Shown here piece by piece: positions 1-8,348 of a stretch of 64,000 nt of DNA. The DNA comes from Albirhodobacter sp042466415 (lineage in GTDB: Bacteria; Pseudomonadota; Alphaproteobacteria; Rhodobacterales; Rhodobacteraceae). Made by a program: the position numbers and the translations under genes. The stretch lies in contig NZ_JAXHCH010000002.1 in NCBI RefSeq assembly GCF_042466415.1, forward strand, positions 496,001-560,000, read 5' to 3'. The stretch's first letter is position 1; every line of letters begins with the position of its first letter. The notes under the pieces were generated by a model. The model had not been told where the DNA came from. It made no database searches and was given only the letters and a program-made list of their open reading frames with translations.

Positions 1-50
1 AAAAGCGGCGCAACTTCGTTATTTCCCAAAACGCCAATAATGCCGCACAT
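1..50 (-). CDS. glmS: Glutamine-fructose-6-phosphate aminotransferase, N-terminal fragment
   Basis: Only the first codons lie in the window. Read on the minus strand from the ATG at 48-50 they give MCGIIGVLGNNEVAPLL. This is the start of GlmS, in which Cys2, exposed after removal of Met1, is the nucleophile of the glutaminase domain. GlmS makes glucosamine-6-phosphate from fructose-6-phosphate and glutamine, the first step towards UDP-GlcNAc. It starts 12 bases after the glmU stop on the same strand, so a glmU-glmS operon is inferred. The rest of the gene is outside the window, so intactness cannot be judged. Confidence 0.85.
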   Translation of the reverse strand, partial: MCGIIGVLGNNEVAPL

Positions 51-62
51 ATTTCAATCCCC

Positions 63-1406
63 TCAGGAGTTGGCCTTGCGGGCCTTCTGGGCACGCAGCA
101 TCTCGAAAAGTTTGGTTGCCAACCCTTGCTTGACCACCTGTTTTGCCCGACCCAGCGCCAAAGCCTCGTCGGGCACGTCTTGCGTGATCACCGAACCGGA
201 GCCCGTCATCGCATCGTTGCCCACCGAAACCGGCGCCACCAGCATCGTATCCGATCCGATGAAGGCGCGTTTCCCGATGGTCGTGCGGTGTTTCATGACG
301 CCATCATAGTTGCAAGTGATCGTGCCCGCACCGATATTCGTGTGCTCCCCGATATCCGCATCGCCAATATAGGTCAGATGACCGACTTTGACGCCCTCGT
401 CCAAGATCGCATTTTTGATTTCGACGAAATTGCCCACGTGGACATCCTCCGCCAACTCCGCGCCCGGGCGCAGGCGTGCAAAGGGCCCGACCGTGGCGCC
501 GCGCGAGATATGACAGCCCTCGAGATGGCAAAACGCCATGATCTCCGCGCCGGTTTCCACCGTGACCGCCGGCCCGAACACAACATTCGGCCCAACAACG
601 CAATCTGCGCCCAAATAGGTATCAAGCGCAAAGAAAACGGTCTCGGGCGCGGTGAGGGTGACGCCATTCTCGATCGCCTCGGCGCGCATGCGCGCTTGGA
701 ACGCAGCCTCCGCCTGTGCCAATTCCTTGCGCGAATTGATGCCAAGCGTCTCGCTCTCGTGACAGGTTACCACCTCAGCCGCCATGCCATTGGCGCGCGC
801 AATCTCGACGAGATCCGTGAGGTAGAATTCCTCGGCGGCATTGTCGTTATCAATCACCGGCAGGAGTTCGCGCAGCGTTGCCGCCTCGGCACAGATCACG
901 CCGGAGTTGCAAAGCGTGATTTCCGCTTCCTCATCGGTGGCATCTTTAAACTCGACGATCTTTTCCAGCGCCGTTCCATGCGCAACCAGACGCCCGTAAC
1001 GGCCCGGATCGGCGGCCTCGAACCCGAGCACAACCACATCCGCAGGCGAGTCGATCATGTTCTCCAAGGTTTCCGTACGGATAAAGGGAGTGTCGCCGTA
1101 TAGCACGATCACGCGGCCCTCGAACCCTTCGAGCTCGGGCAGGGCCTGCAAGACGGCATGTGCTGTGCCAAGTTGCTCCTCTTGCAAGACAACCCGCGCA
1201 TCCGGATTGATCTTGCCCACTGCGGCGCGCACCTGATCCGCGCCGTGGCCGGCGACAATGATCACTTCCTCGGGCTCCAGCCCCTGTCCCGATGACATCG
1301 CATGCGCGATAAGCGGTGCCGCACCGAGGCGATGCAAAACCTTCGGCAGGTCCGAATTCATACGCGTGCCTTTGCCCGCGGCGAGTATAACAAGTGCAAT
1401 AGCCAT
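63..1406 (-). CDS. glmU: Bifunctional GlmU: GlcN-1-P acetyltransferase / GlcNAc-1-P uridyltransferase
   Basis: The 447-residue protein makes UDP-N-acetylglucosamine in the cytoplasm for peptidoglycan and lipopolysaccharide. The N-terminal nucleotidyltransferase domain carries the signature LAAGKGTRM at residues 8-16. The C-terminal half, from about residue 250, shows the hexapeptide pattern of a left-handed beta-helix, including NIGAGTITCNYDG and KRAFIGSDTMLVAP, which forms the acetyltransferase site. Length fits the family (about 450). It is followed on the same strand by glmS and diverges from the phosphatase gene at 1523 across a 116-base gap. Two successive reactions of one pathway are therefore encoded together. 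Confidence 0.97.
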   Translation of the reverse strand: MAIALVILAAGKGTRMNSDLPKVLHRLGAAPLIAHAMSSGQGLEPEEVIIVAGHGADQVRAAVGKINPDARVVLQEEQLGTAHAVLQALPELEGFEGRVIVLYGDTPFIRTETLENMIDSPADVVVLGFEAADPGRYGRLVAHGTALEKIVEFKDATDEEAEITLCNSGVICAEAATLRELLPVIDNDNAAEEFYLTDLVEIARANGMAAEVVTCHESETLGINSRKELAQAEAAFQARMRAEAIENGVTLTAPETVFFALDTYLGADCVVGPNVVFGPAVTVETGAEIMAFCHLEGCHISRGATVGPFARLRPGAELAEDVHVGNFVEIKNAILDEGVKVGHLTYIGDADIGEHTNIGAGTITCNYDGVMKHRTTIGKRAFIGSDTMLVAPVSVGNDAMTGSGSVITQDVPDEALALGRAKQVVKQGLATKLFEMLRAQKARKANS

Positions 1407-1522
1407 AGGGAGAGCCCTTTTCTTCTGTTATCGTGCGTTTTACCCATTGGGGGCTTGGCCGCAAGGGCAAGCCGTTCACGGTTTGTGAACAGTTGTGACA
1501 GCGCAGGGCCGAAAGGGACCAT

Positions 1523-2212
1523 ATGACGACTGAACTGGAGGGCGGGCTACGGACCGTCGTTTTCGATCTCGATGGCACTCTGGCCGATACATCCGCCGAT
1601 CTGATTGCGGCGGCGAATGCGTGTTTTATCGACCGTGGCTTGGGGCCGATCTTGCACGCCGAGCAAGATGCGCTGATTGCGTTTCACGGGGGGCGGGCGA
1701 TGTTGCGCGCGGGCTACAGCCGTATTGAGGCGCCTGATCTCGATGCGCTGGTGGAGGCCGATTATGCCGTATTGTTGCGCCATTATGCCGAGAATATTGA
1801 CGTGTTTACAAGGGTTTATCCGGGTGTTTTTACCGCGCTCGAAGCGTTGAAAGCCGCCGGATATGCGCTGTCGATTTGCACCAATAAACCGGAGGGTCTG
1901 GCGCAGGCTCTCACGGGGCGCTTGGGGCTACGGCATCATTTCGGTGCGCTCATCGGGGCGGATACCTTACCAACCCGCAAACCCGACGCCGCGCCGTATA
2001 TCGCCGCGGTTGAGGCGGTCGGGGGCACGGTCGCGCGCTCGATTTTGATTGGTGACACGAAGACAGACCGCGAAACGGCACGGGCCTGCGGTGTTGCAAG
2101 TGTTCTGGTGACGTTTGGCCCGTCGGGACGCGCTATCGAGCGGCTCGAGCCGGAAGCGTTGCTGGATCACTACGATGATTTGCCCGCACTCGCGGCGCGG
2201 CTTTTGGCCTAA
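1523..2212 (+). CDS. gph: HAD-family phosphatase, phosphoglycolate phosphatase-like
   Basis: The 229-residue protein has HAD motif I, FDLDGTLADT, at residues 14-23 (nucleophile Asp15 and acid/base Asp17). It also has SICTNKP for motif II and IGDTKTDRETA for motifs III/IV. A helical cap domain between motifs I and II matches the Gph/PGP group, which dephosphorylates 2-phosphoglycolate. Substrate cannot be proven from sequence, and related HAD enzymes act on other small phosphates. It starts at an ATG preceded by AAAGGGA, diverges from glmU, and is followed after 79 bases by the zinc-ribbon gene. Confidence 0.8.
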   Translation: MTTELEGGLRTVVFDLDGTLADTSADLIAAANACFIDRGLGPILHAEQDALIAFHGGRAMLRAGYSRIEAPDLDALVEADYAVLLRHYAENIDVFTRVYPGVFTALEALKAAGYALSICTNKPEGLAQALTGRLGLRHHFGALIGADTLPTRKPDAAPYIAAVEAVGGTVARSILIGDTKTDRETARACGVASVLVTFGPSGRAIERLEPEALLDHYDDLPALAARLLA

Positions 2213-2291
2213 CATCGGGGGCGGCGAGGGCGCGGGATCACGCGAGGACCTGCGTCACGGGGCGATGCGAGCGCGCAAGGAGGAGCGAATA

Positions 2292-2612
2292 ATGTCAAGT
2301 GAGACACACCGACGGCGGATTTGCCCGCATTGCTCGACCGCATTGCCCGAAGATGCGGAGATCTGCGCAATTTGCGGGCAGGTGTTAGGTCCGGTGGAAG
2401 CGCCAATCCCGATGGTGCGGCCAAAAGCAATTTTGCGCCGCGCTCTGGATTTCGCTCTCACATTGCTCGTCGTGTTCTTTGTGGCGATGGCGTTGCAACA
2501 TTACTACCTTTCGATCGTCGCAGAAGGGGCGCATGGGGAGGCGGACGCCGCCGCTCACGGGCTCCCCGGTCCTGATGCGGCGGGGAAGGGGGCGAAGGAC
2601 CCGTCTCCTTAG
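2292..2612 (+). CDS. Small zinc-ribbon membrane protein, function unknown
   Basis: The 106-residue protein starts at the ATG after AAGGAGGAGCG, a strong ribosome-binding site. An N-terminal zinc ribbon has CxxC pairs at C11/C14 and C25/C28. A basic stretch follows, then one membrane helix at about residues 51-69 and a short Gly/Ala/Asp-rich tail. The layout suggests a membrane-anchored zinc-ribbon protein with the ribbon probably in the cytoplasm. I do not recognise a named family. It sits 79 bases after the HAD phosphatase on the same strand and may be cotranscribed with it. Confidence 0.7.
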   Translation: MSSETHRRRICPHCSTALPEDAEICAICGQVLGPVEAPIPMVRPKAILRRALDFALTLLVVFFVAMALQHYYLSIVAEGAHGEADAAAHGLPGPDAAGKGAKDPSP

Positions 2613-3144
2613 CGTGCCTTTAGCGAACAACTATTGCCGCGCAGGAGGGAATCACCGCTCCGCGTGGAGGCCCGCCTGCGCGACCGCCAAGCGGGCGCGG
2701 TGAGGTGTTGCGGGCCGATTTCTCAGGCCGATAGGCAAATTCGCAACAAACCAACGTTGGGCGGAAGGCACCCCCACCGAAGTGAACGCGGCAGTGTTCG
2801 ATCCGCGGGCATCAATTCGCGGCGCCGTTTGCGTCAACGTGCCCGCGCCCAAAAACGAGCGCCTTGTTGCCGAACGCCCAATTTTTCTCGTCCGCCCGTT
2901 GATTTAGTGTGGCCTCTTTCCGTGTCCGCGCCGCCTGCCGCGCCCGCCCACTAAGGGACTTGCGGCAAATTGTCCGCGCCGGAAGCGCCCTCTTTGACTG
3001 ATTTTCATATGCAATTGCCTGCAATCTCTCTCGAAAACGGTGAGAATCCCGCTCACGCTTGGTTGACCGCGTAGGCGCACAGGTCTAAACGGAGGCTAGC
3101 CGGAACACGCGCGGAGCAATTGCCGCGACATGAGGGAGCCAACA
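2613..3144 (+). other. Intergenic region upstream of the nuo operon
   Basis: These roughly 530 bases lie between the zinc-ribbon gene and nuoA. Short open frames occur on both strands, but none has a convincing ribosome-binding site or recognisable product, so no gene is called. The region is lower in GC than its surroundings from about 2990 to 3020 and presumably holds the promoter and leader of the long nuo transcript. No tRNA, repeat or obvious terminator was found. Confidence 0.5.
3063..3089 (+). promoter_or_regulatory. Candidate sigma-70-type promoter for the nuo operon
   Basis: TTGACC at 3063-3068 and TCTAAA at 3084-3089 are separated by 15 bases, about 55 bases before the nuoA start. 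The -35 box is close to consensus but the spacer is short and the -10 box matches only four of six positions, so this is a weak prediction. Confidence 0.25.
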
Positions 3145-3510
3145 GTGCAACAGCTGCTGCAAGAATACCTTCCCATCCTCATTTTTCTCGCCATGGCCAC
3201 AGCGCTCGCGCTGATCCTGATCGTAGCGGCATTGGTGCTTGCGCACCGGAGCCCTGATCCGGAAAAGCTTTCGGCCTATGAATGCGGGTTCAACGCCTTT
3301 GACGATGCGCGCATGAAATTCGACGTGCGCTTCTATCTCGTCTCGATCTTGTTCATCATCTTCGATCTCGAAGTCGCCTTCCTGTTCCCATGGGCAGTGG
3401 CCTTCGGTGGTTTGTCGATGGTGGCGTTCTGGTCGATGATGGTCTTCCTCGGCGTATTGACCGTGGGCTTTGCCTACGAATGGAAGAAAGGGGCGCTGGA
3501 ATGGGCGTGA
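3145..3510 (+). CDS. nuoA: NADH-quinone oxidoreductase subunit A
   Basis: Membrane-arm subunit of respiratory complex I, with three predicted helices and the conserved loop SAYECGFNAFDDAR followed by FDVRFYLVSILFIIFDLE. The GTG at 3145 is chosen because GAGGGAG ends six bases before it and the product then begins MQQLLQEYLPI, as expected for relatives. An in-frame ATG at 3130 would add five residues but has a poorly spaced ribosome-binding site. From the GTG the protein is 121 residues, normal for NuoA. First gene of the nuo operon; its end overlaps nuoB. Confidence 0.93.
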   Translation: MQQLLQEYLPILIFLAMATALALILIVAALVLAHRSPDPEKLSAYECGFNAFDDARMKFDVRFYLVSILFIIFDLEVAFLFPWAVAFGGLSMVAFWSMMVFLGVLTVGFAYEWKKGALEWA

Positions 3511-4034
3511 TGACTGGGGGAAATACCGCTGGCGCGGATCGCGAAGTCGCGACTCAGGCGCTGAATGCGGAATTGCAGGATAAGGGCTTCTTGCTGACCT
3601 CGACCGAGGACGTAATCAACTGGGCGCGCAACGGATCGCTGCACTGGATGACCTTCGGTCTGGCCTGCTGCGCGGTTGAGATGATGCATACTTCGATGCC
3701 GCGCTATGATCTCGAACGTTTCGGGACGGCGCCGCGTGCGTCCCCGCGTCAGTCTGATCTCATGATCGTCGCAGGCACGTTGACCAATAAGATGGCGCCT
3801 GCGCTGCGTAAGGTTTATGACCAGATGCCAGAGCCGCGCTATGTGATCTCGATGGGGTCCTGCGCGAATGGCGGTGGGTACTACCATTACAGCTATTCCG
3901 TGGTGCGTGGCTGCGACCGGATCGTTCCTGTCGATATCTACGTTCCGGGCTGCCCGCCGAGCGCCGAGGCGCTGCTTTACGGCATCATGCAGTTGCAACG
4001 CAAAATCCGCCGTACCGGCACGCTGGTTCGTTGA
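3501..4034 (+). CDS. nuoB: NADH-quinone oxidoreductase subunit B (cluster N2)
   Basis: Peripheral-arm subunit that binds the last iron-sulfur cluster, N2, which passes electrons to quinone. The four ligand cysteines are visible: adjacent C56 and C57 (GLACCAVEMMH), C121 (SMGSCANGG) and C151 (YVPGCPPSAEAL). The 177-residue product starts at ATG 3501, overlapping the end of nuoA by ten bases, with AAAGGGG as ribosome-binding site. A second in-frame ATG at 3510 is the alternative and would shorten it by three residues. The overlap suggests translational coupling. Confidence 0.96.
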   Translation: MGVMTGGNTAGADREVATQALNAELQDKGFLLTSTEDVINWARNGSLHWMTFGLACCAVEMMHTSMPRYDLERFGTAPRASPRQSDLMIVAGTLTNKMAPALRKVYDQMPEPRYVISMGSCANGGGYYHYSYSVVRGCDRIVPVDIYVPGCPPSAEALLYGIMQLQRKIRRTGTLVR

Positions 4035-4043
4035 GGAGTGATT

Positions 4044-4649
4044 ATGACTGACGCCCTTCAAGATCTCGCCGCCCATATCGAAGCAAAGCGCCCGTCGGAT
4101 GTGATTTCGACCGATATCGCGTTTGGTGAATTGACGGTGACGATTTCGCTCAGCTCCGCGCCCGAGTTCATCGAATTCCTGCGCGACGATGAGAGCTGCA
4201 AGTTTTCGACCGTCGTTGACATCACCGCGATCGATTGGCCACAGCGGCCAGCGCGGTTCGATATGGTTTGGATGTTCCTCTCGATGTATCGCAACCAGCG
4301 CATTCGTGTGAAAGCTGCGGTGCGGGAAGACGAGATGGTGCCATCGCTCGTTGATGTGCACCCCTCCGCGAATTGGTTCGAACGCGAGATCTTCGATATG
4401 TTCGGGATCTTGTTTACCGGACATCCGGATCTGCGCCGTATTCTGACCGACTACGGGTTCCGTGGCTATCCGCTGCGGAAGGATTTCCCGACGACTGGTT
4501 ACGTTGAGATGCGCTATGACGAAGTGCTCAAGCGTTGCGTCTACGAGCCGGTAAAGCTGACGCAAGATTACCGTCAGTTCGATTTCCTCTCGCCATGGGA
4601 AGGCGCGCAATACGTGCTTCCGGGCGACGAGAAGCCTGCTGCGAAGTAG
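4044..4649 (+). CDS. nuoC: NADH-quinone oxidoreductase subunit C (30 kDa)
   Basis: Peripheral-arm subunit next to NuoD and NuoB. The 201-residue protein carries the 30-kDa subunit signature ERE(I/V)FDMFGI around ANWFEREIFDMFGILFTGHPDLRRIL and the GYPLRKDFP motif. The ATG at 4044 is preferred to an in-frame GTG at 4038 because GAGGAG lies at 4033-4038, immediately upstream. NuoC is separate from NuoD here, unlike the fused NuoCD of enterobacteria, which is the usual state in alphaproteobacteria. Confidence 0.96.
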   Translation: MTDALQDLAAHIEAKRPSDVISTDIAFGELTVTISLSSAPEFIEFLRDDESCKFSTVVDITAIDWPQRPARFDMVWMFLSMYRNQRIRVKAAVREDEMVPSLVDVHPSANWFEREIFDMFGILFTGHPDLRRILTDYGFRGYPLRKDFPTTGYVEMRYDEVLKRCVYEPVKLTQDYRQFDFLSPWEGAQYVLPGDEKPAAK

Positions 4650-4828
4650 GTGTGATTGAAGGCGGGGGCCGTTTGGGCCCCTTTGCCGCATCCTGCGGCG
4701 CAGGAAAGTCAGGCCGCTCGCGGCTATATGGTTGAAGGTCGACCCAAGCTGGATGGTGCGGGTGAGTGGCTTGAGAATTGGTCTTCGCGTCGGGCTTGGC
4801 CGGACGTTTTGAAGGAAAGAGGTCTGAG

Positions 4829-6037
4829 ATGGACGGCAGCTTTGATGATGCTCTGACGGGCGAGCAAAAGATCCGTAACTTCAACATCAACTTCGGGCCG
4901 CAACACCCCGCGGCCCACGGCGTTTTGCGCATGGTTTTGGAACTCGACGGCGAAATCGTCGAGCGCGCCGATCCGCATATCGGCCTGCTGCACCGCGGCA
5001 CCGAGAAGTTGATGGAAAGCCGCACCTATCTGCAAAACCTGCCTTATTTCGACCGCCTCGATTACGTGGCGCCGATGAACCAAGAGCATGCTTGGTGTCT
5101 GGCGATTGAAAAGCTCACCGGCACCATCGTGCCGCGCCGCGGTCAGCTGATCCGCGTGCTTTTCTCCGAGATTGGTCGCGTGTTGAACCACCTCTTGAAC
5201 GTCACCACGCAGGCGATGGACGTGGGCGCGCTCACCCCGCCGCTGTGGGGCTTTGAAGAACGTGAAAAGCTGATGATCTTCTACGAGCGGGCGTGCGGTG
5301 CGCGGTTGCACGCGGCGTATTTCCGTCCCGGCGGTGTGCATCAGGATCTGCCCGATGCGTTGCTCGACGATATGGAAGAATGGGCCGCCCATTTCCCGAA
5401 AGTTCTCGACGATATCGATGGCTTGTTGACGGAAAACCGTGTTTTCAAGCAGCGTAACGCCGATATCTGCATCATCACCGAGGAAGATATCCTCAAATGG
5501 GGCTATTCCGGCGTCATGGTGCGTGGCTCGGGCCTCGCATGGGATTTGCGCCGCTCGCAGCCCTATGAGTGCTATGACGAGTTCGACTTCCAGATCCCTG
5601 TCGGCAAGAATGGCGATTGCTACGATCGTTACCTCTGCCGGATGCAAGAGATGCGCGAGTCGACATCGATCATCCGTCAGGCGATCGCAAAGCTGCGCGT
5701 TGAAGGCGGCGACGTTCTGGCACGTGGCAAGATCACACCGCCCAAGCGTGGCGAGATGAAAACCTCGATGGAAGCGCTCATCCATCACTTCAAGCTTTAC
5801 ACAGAGGGCTTCAAAGTGCCCGCAGGCGAAGTCTATGCCGCCGTGGAAGCGCCCAAGGGCGAATTCGGCGTCTACCTCGTCTCGGACGGCACCAATAAGC
5901 CCTACCGTTCGAAGATCCGCGCCCCCGGCTATTTGCATTTGCAGTCGATGGATGCGGTCTCGAAAGGCCACCAACTTGCGGATGTTGCCGCTATTATCGG
6001 CACGATGGACGTCGTGTTTGGGGAGATTGACCGCTAA
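4829..6037 (+). CDS. nuoD: NADH-quinone oxidoreductase subunit D (49 kDa, quinone site)
   Basis: The 402-residue subunit forms much of the quinone pocket with NuoB. It begins FNINFGPQHPAAHGVLR, with the conserved His-containing loop that contacts quinone, and continues with the GLLHRGTEKL and YFDRLDYVAPM motifs; the C-terminus ends TMDVVFGEIDR as in the family. ATG 4829 follows AAAGAGG. It is preceded by a 179-base gap after nuoC, unusually long for this operon, and its TAA stop overlaps the ATG of nuoE. Confidence 0.96.
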   Translation: MDGSFDDALTGEQKIRNFNINFGPQHPAAHGVLRMVLELDGEIVERADPHIGLLHRGTEKLMESRTYLQNLPYFDRLDYVAPMNQEHAWCLAIEKLTGTIVPRRGQLIRVLFSEIGRVLNHLLNVTTQAMDVGALTPPLWGFEEREKLMIFYERACGARLHAAYFRPGGVHQDLPDALLDDMEEWAAHFPKVLDDIDGLLTENRVFKQRNADICIITEEDILKWGYSGVMVRGSGLAWDLRRSQPYECYDEFDFQIPVGKNGDCYDRYLCRMQEMRESTSIIRQAIAKLRVEGGDVLARGKITPPKRGEMKTSMEALIHHFKLYTEGFKVPAGEVYAAVEAPKGEFGVYLVSDGTNKPYRSKIRAPGYLHLQSMDAVSKGHQLADVAAIIGTMDVVFGEIDR

Positions 6038-7278
6038 TGCTTCGCCGTCTGCATTCCGAACAACCTGAAAGCTTCGCTTTCACGCCTGCAAACTATGAAT
6101 GGGCGCAGGGCCAGATCACAAAATATCCCGCGGGGCGTCAGCAATCCGCGATCATTCCGTTGCTGTTCCGCGCGCAAGAGCAAGAAGGGTGGCTGAGCCG
6201 CCCTGCCATCGAGCATGTCGCGGATCTGTTGGGCATGCCCTACATCCGCGCGCTCGAAGTCGCGACCTTCTATTTCATGTTCCAGCTTGCGCCGGTTGGC
6301 GCGGTTGCGCATATCCAGATTTGCGGCACGACCTCGTGCATGATCTGTGGCGCAGAAGACCTGATGAAGGTCTGCAAGGAAAAGATCGCAGCACAGCCCC
6401 ACCAGATCTCCGCCGATGGCAAGCTATCGTGGGAAGAGGTTGAGTGCTTGGGCGCGTGCACGAACGCTCCGATGGCGGCGATTGGGAAAGATTACTTCGA
6501 AGATCTCACAACCGAGAGCTTCGCTGATCTGCTCGACGAGCTGACCGCCGGCAAAACGCCAGTTCCGGGGCCGCGCAATGGTCGCTTCTCCTCCGAGCCG
6601 AAATCGGGCCTGACCTCGTTGCAAGTCGACGCGCCGCATACCCAATATAACGGCACAGCGCAGCTTTCGGTGGATCTGCAAGACGGGATCAAGCGGATTG
6701 AGGGCACCGAAGTCGCCTTCCGCACCCCTTGGACGCAGGGCGCTAATCACGCCGCCGCGCAAGGCGCGATGAATCCGAACACTGCCAAGCTCGGTGGGTT
6801 CGCTTCGGCTGCTCCACCTGCGGACGCTCCTGCGGTTGAGACTGCTGCGTCCAAACCCTCCGAAAACGCCCCTGTCGATGCGACTGGGGTAAGCGTTCAA
6901 GAGGCGCAAGCGACCTCAAAAGCCAAGCCGGTCAGCAAGGCTGATCCGGTGGACGCAGGCGCTGCGGACGTCGTTGCGACGGACGCGGACAAGCCCGCCA
7001 CCTTGGCCGCGGCACGTGACGGCAAAGCGGATGATTTGAAGCTCATCAAAGGCGTCGGCCCCAAGCTGGAAGACCTTTTGAACACGCTCGGCTTCTATCA
7101 CTTCGACCAAATCGCCGCATGGAAGGCGAATGAATTGGCGTGGGTCGATCAGAACCTCGAAGGGTTCAAAGGTCGCGCGACACGCGACGAGTGGGTTGAT
7201 CAAGCGCGCGAGCTTGCGACAGGTGCGGAGACGGAGTTTTCCGCGCGTGCTAAGAAAGACGGGATTTACGGCGAATAA
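6037..7278 (+). CDS. nuoE: NADH-quinone oxidoreductase subunit E with C-terminal helix-hairpin-helix extension
   Basis: Residues 1-170 are the 24-kDa thioredoxin-like subunit that holds the [2Fe-2S] cluster N1a, with ligands C96, C101, C137 and C141. After about residue 170 the protein goes on through a Pro/Ala/Lys-rich linker to a helix-hairpin-helix domain at about residues 331-413 (ADDLKLIKGVGPKLEDLL). At 413 residues it is more than twice the usual NuoE length. The same domain occurs in the next gene. Helix-hairpin-helix domains usually bind nucleic acid, but its role on complex I is unknown. The ATG overlaps the nuoD stop by one base. Confidence 0.94.
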   Translation: MLRRLHSEQPESFAFTPANYEWAQGQITKYPAGRQQSAIIPLLFRAQEQEGWLSRPAIEHVADLLGMPYIRALEVATFYFMFQLAPVGAVAHIQICGTTSCMICGAEDLMKVCKEKIAAQPHQISADGKLSWEEVECLGACTNAPMAAIGKDYFEDLTTESFADLLDELTAGKTPVPGPRNGRFSSEPKSGLTSLQVDAPHTQYNGTAQLSVDLQDGIKRIEGTEVAFRTPWTQGANHAAAQGAMNPNTAKLGGFASAAPPADAPAVETAASKPSENAPVDATGVSVQEAQATSKAKPVSKADPVDAGAADVVATDADKPATLAAARDGKADDLKLIKGVGPKLEDLLNTLGFYHFDQIAAWKANELAWVDQNLEGFKGRATRDEWVDQARELATGAETEFSARAKKDGIYGE

Positions 7279-7310
7279 GTGAGTGGAACAGTAGCGTAAG
7301 GAGTTTTGGA

Positions 7311-8066
7311 ATGCCTGAACTGAACGAATGCAAGAAAACGTGTTGGAAAATCGGCGCGGCGGCGGGTGTTGTCGTTGCGGCTTGGTTGCTAATCGTCAGC
7401 CATATCGGCTTTTTTGCAGCGATCTTTTTGGGCTTCCTAACCTTCGGTATGTTCGGCGCGTTCTTGAACTGGGCGTTTTGTGAATTGGCTATGGCGGTGG
7501 AAGCGGCGCCTGCTGAGGGTGTAATGCCGGTCGCGGCAAGCGCCGCTGCCGGGGTCGCTCCTGCGGCGGCGCCGGTTTCACCTCCGGCGGCTGCGATGAA
7601 TGCAAGCGTGGCCGTGGCAGAAAAGCCCGAAGTCGCGCCAACACCGGTTGCGGCCTCGACGCCTATCGCGGCATCGCCCGAAGTCGCGACGCCCGCACCC
7701 GTTACGGCGCCCGCATCCGTTACGGCGCCTGTGGCGGAGGTTGCCGCGGTTCCGGCTGCGGCGTCTGATGAGGGCGACGAGGCAGTGAAGCCGAAAGGTC
7801 TGAAGGCACCGCGCCGCGGAAATGCCGATGATCTGAAGCTGATTGAGGGGATCGGCCCGAAACTGGAGGAGCGCCTGAATGAATGGGGCATCTTCCATTA
7901 CGACCAGATCGCCGCTTGGGGGCCTGCGGAGGTCGCCTACGCGGATAACAATGTTCCGCGCTTTAAAGGCCGCGCGACCCGCGATAAATGGGTGGCGCAA
8001 GCAAATCTGATCGTTTCCGAGGGCATTGATGTTTTCTTGGAACGCGCAAAAACGAATGACTACTGA
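7311..8066 (+). CDS. Membrane-anchored helix-hairpin-helix protein within the nuo operon
   Basis: The 251-residue protein has two closely spaced hydrophobic segments at about residues 14-60. A long Ala/Pro/Val-rich linker follows, then at about residues 172-251 a helix-hairpin-helix domain (ADDLKLIEGIGPKLEERL, then FKGRATRDKWV). The domain is near-identical in pattern to the C-terminus of NuoE just upstream, including the DQIAAW and FKGRATRD blocks, which points to duplication inside the operon. Function is unknown. Its position between nuoE and nuoF implies co-expression with complex I. GGAG lies seven bases before the ATG. Confidence 0.85.
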   Translation: MPELNECKKTCWKIGAAAGVVVAAWLLIVSHIGFFAAIFLGFLTFGMFGAFLNWAFCELAMAVEAAPAEGVMPVAASAAAGVAPAAAPVSPPAAAMNASVAVAEKPEVAPTPVAASTPIAASPEVATPAPVTAPASVTAPVAEVAAVPAAASDEGDEAVKPKGLKAPRRGNADDLKLIEGIGPKLEERLNEWGIFHYDQIAAWGPAEVAYADNNVPRFKGRATRDKWVAQANLIVSEGIDVFLERAKTNDY

Positions 8067-8080
8067 GTGATTGAGTGAAA

Positions 8081-8338
8081 ATGGCATCTCTACCCGATCA
8101 GAGCAAACTGCAAGCCGAGGGCCGCAAAGTGGCCATCGTTCTTGCGGCTGCGGCTTTGATTTGGGTCGGGGCGCAGGCTTTGATCGCGGCGCTGGGGCTT
8201 GAACAGCGCTTTTTGATCTTGGCCGATCTTGCGGCGGGAGCCGCGTTCATTTGGGCGCTTGTCGTGACATGGCGCATATCGCGTCAAAGCAAACGGCGGC
8301 GTAATGCCGGTTCGGCCCCTAACGGCCGGGATAATTGA
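8081..8338 (+). CDS. DUF5337-type small membrane protein
   Basis: The 85-residue protein has two predicted membrane helices, about residues 17-39 and 44-65, and a basic C-terminus rich in Arg and Ser. It resembles the DUF5337 proteins found in the nuo operons of Rhodobacteraceae; that family name is from memory and not checked by search. Function is unknown. The ATG at 8081 is chosen over an in-frame GTG at 8075. It lies 14 bases after the helix-hairpin-helix gene and 10 bases before nuoF. Confidence 0.75.
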   Translation: MASLPDQSKLQAEGRKVAIVLAAAALIWVGAQALIAALGLEQRFLILADLAAGAAFIWALVVTWRISRQSKRRRNAGSAPNGRDN

Positions 8339-8348
8339 GGGAATTCAC

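Noticed and set aside
4656..4856. 66-codon frame in the nuoC-nuoD gap
   Set aside because: Non-ATG start, overlap with the nuoD start and no recognisable features; kept only as a low-interest finding about the gap.
6120..6140. AAATATCCCGCGGGG resembling the intergenic repeat core
   Set aside because: It lies inside nuoE coding sequence, lacks the CCGGTTGC block and the downstream hairpin, so it is taken as a chance match.
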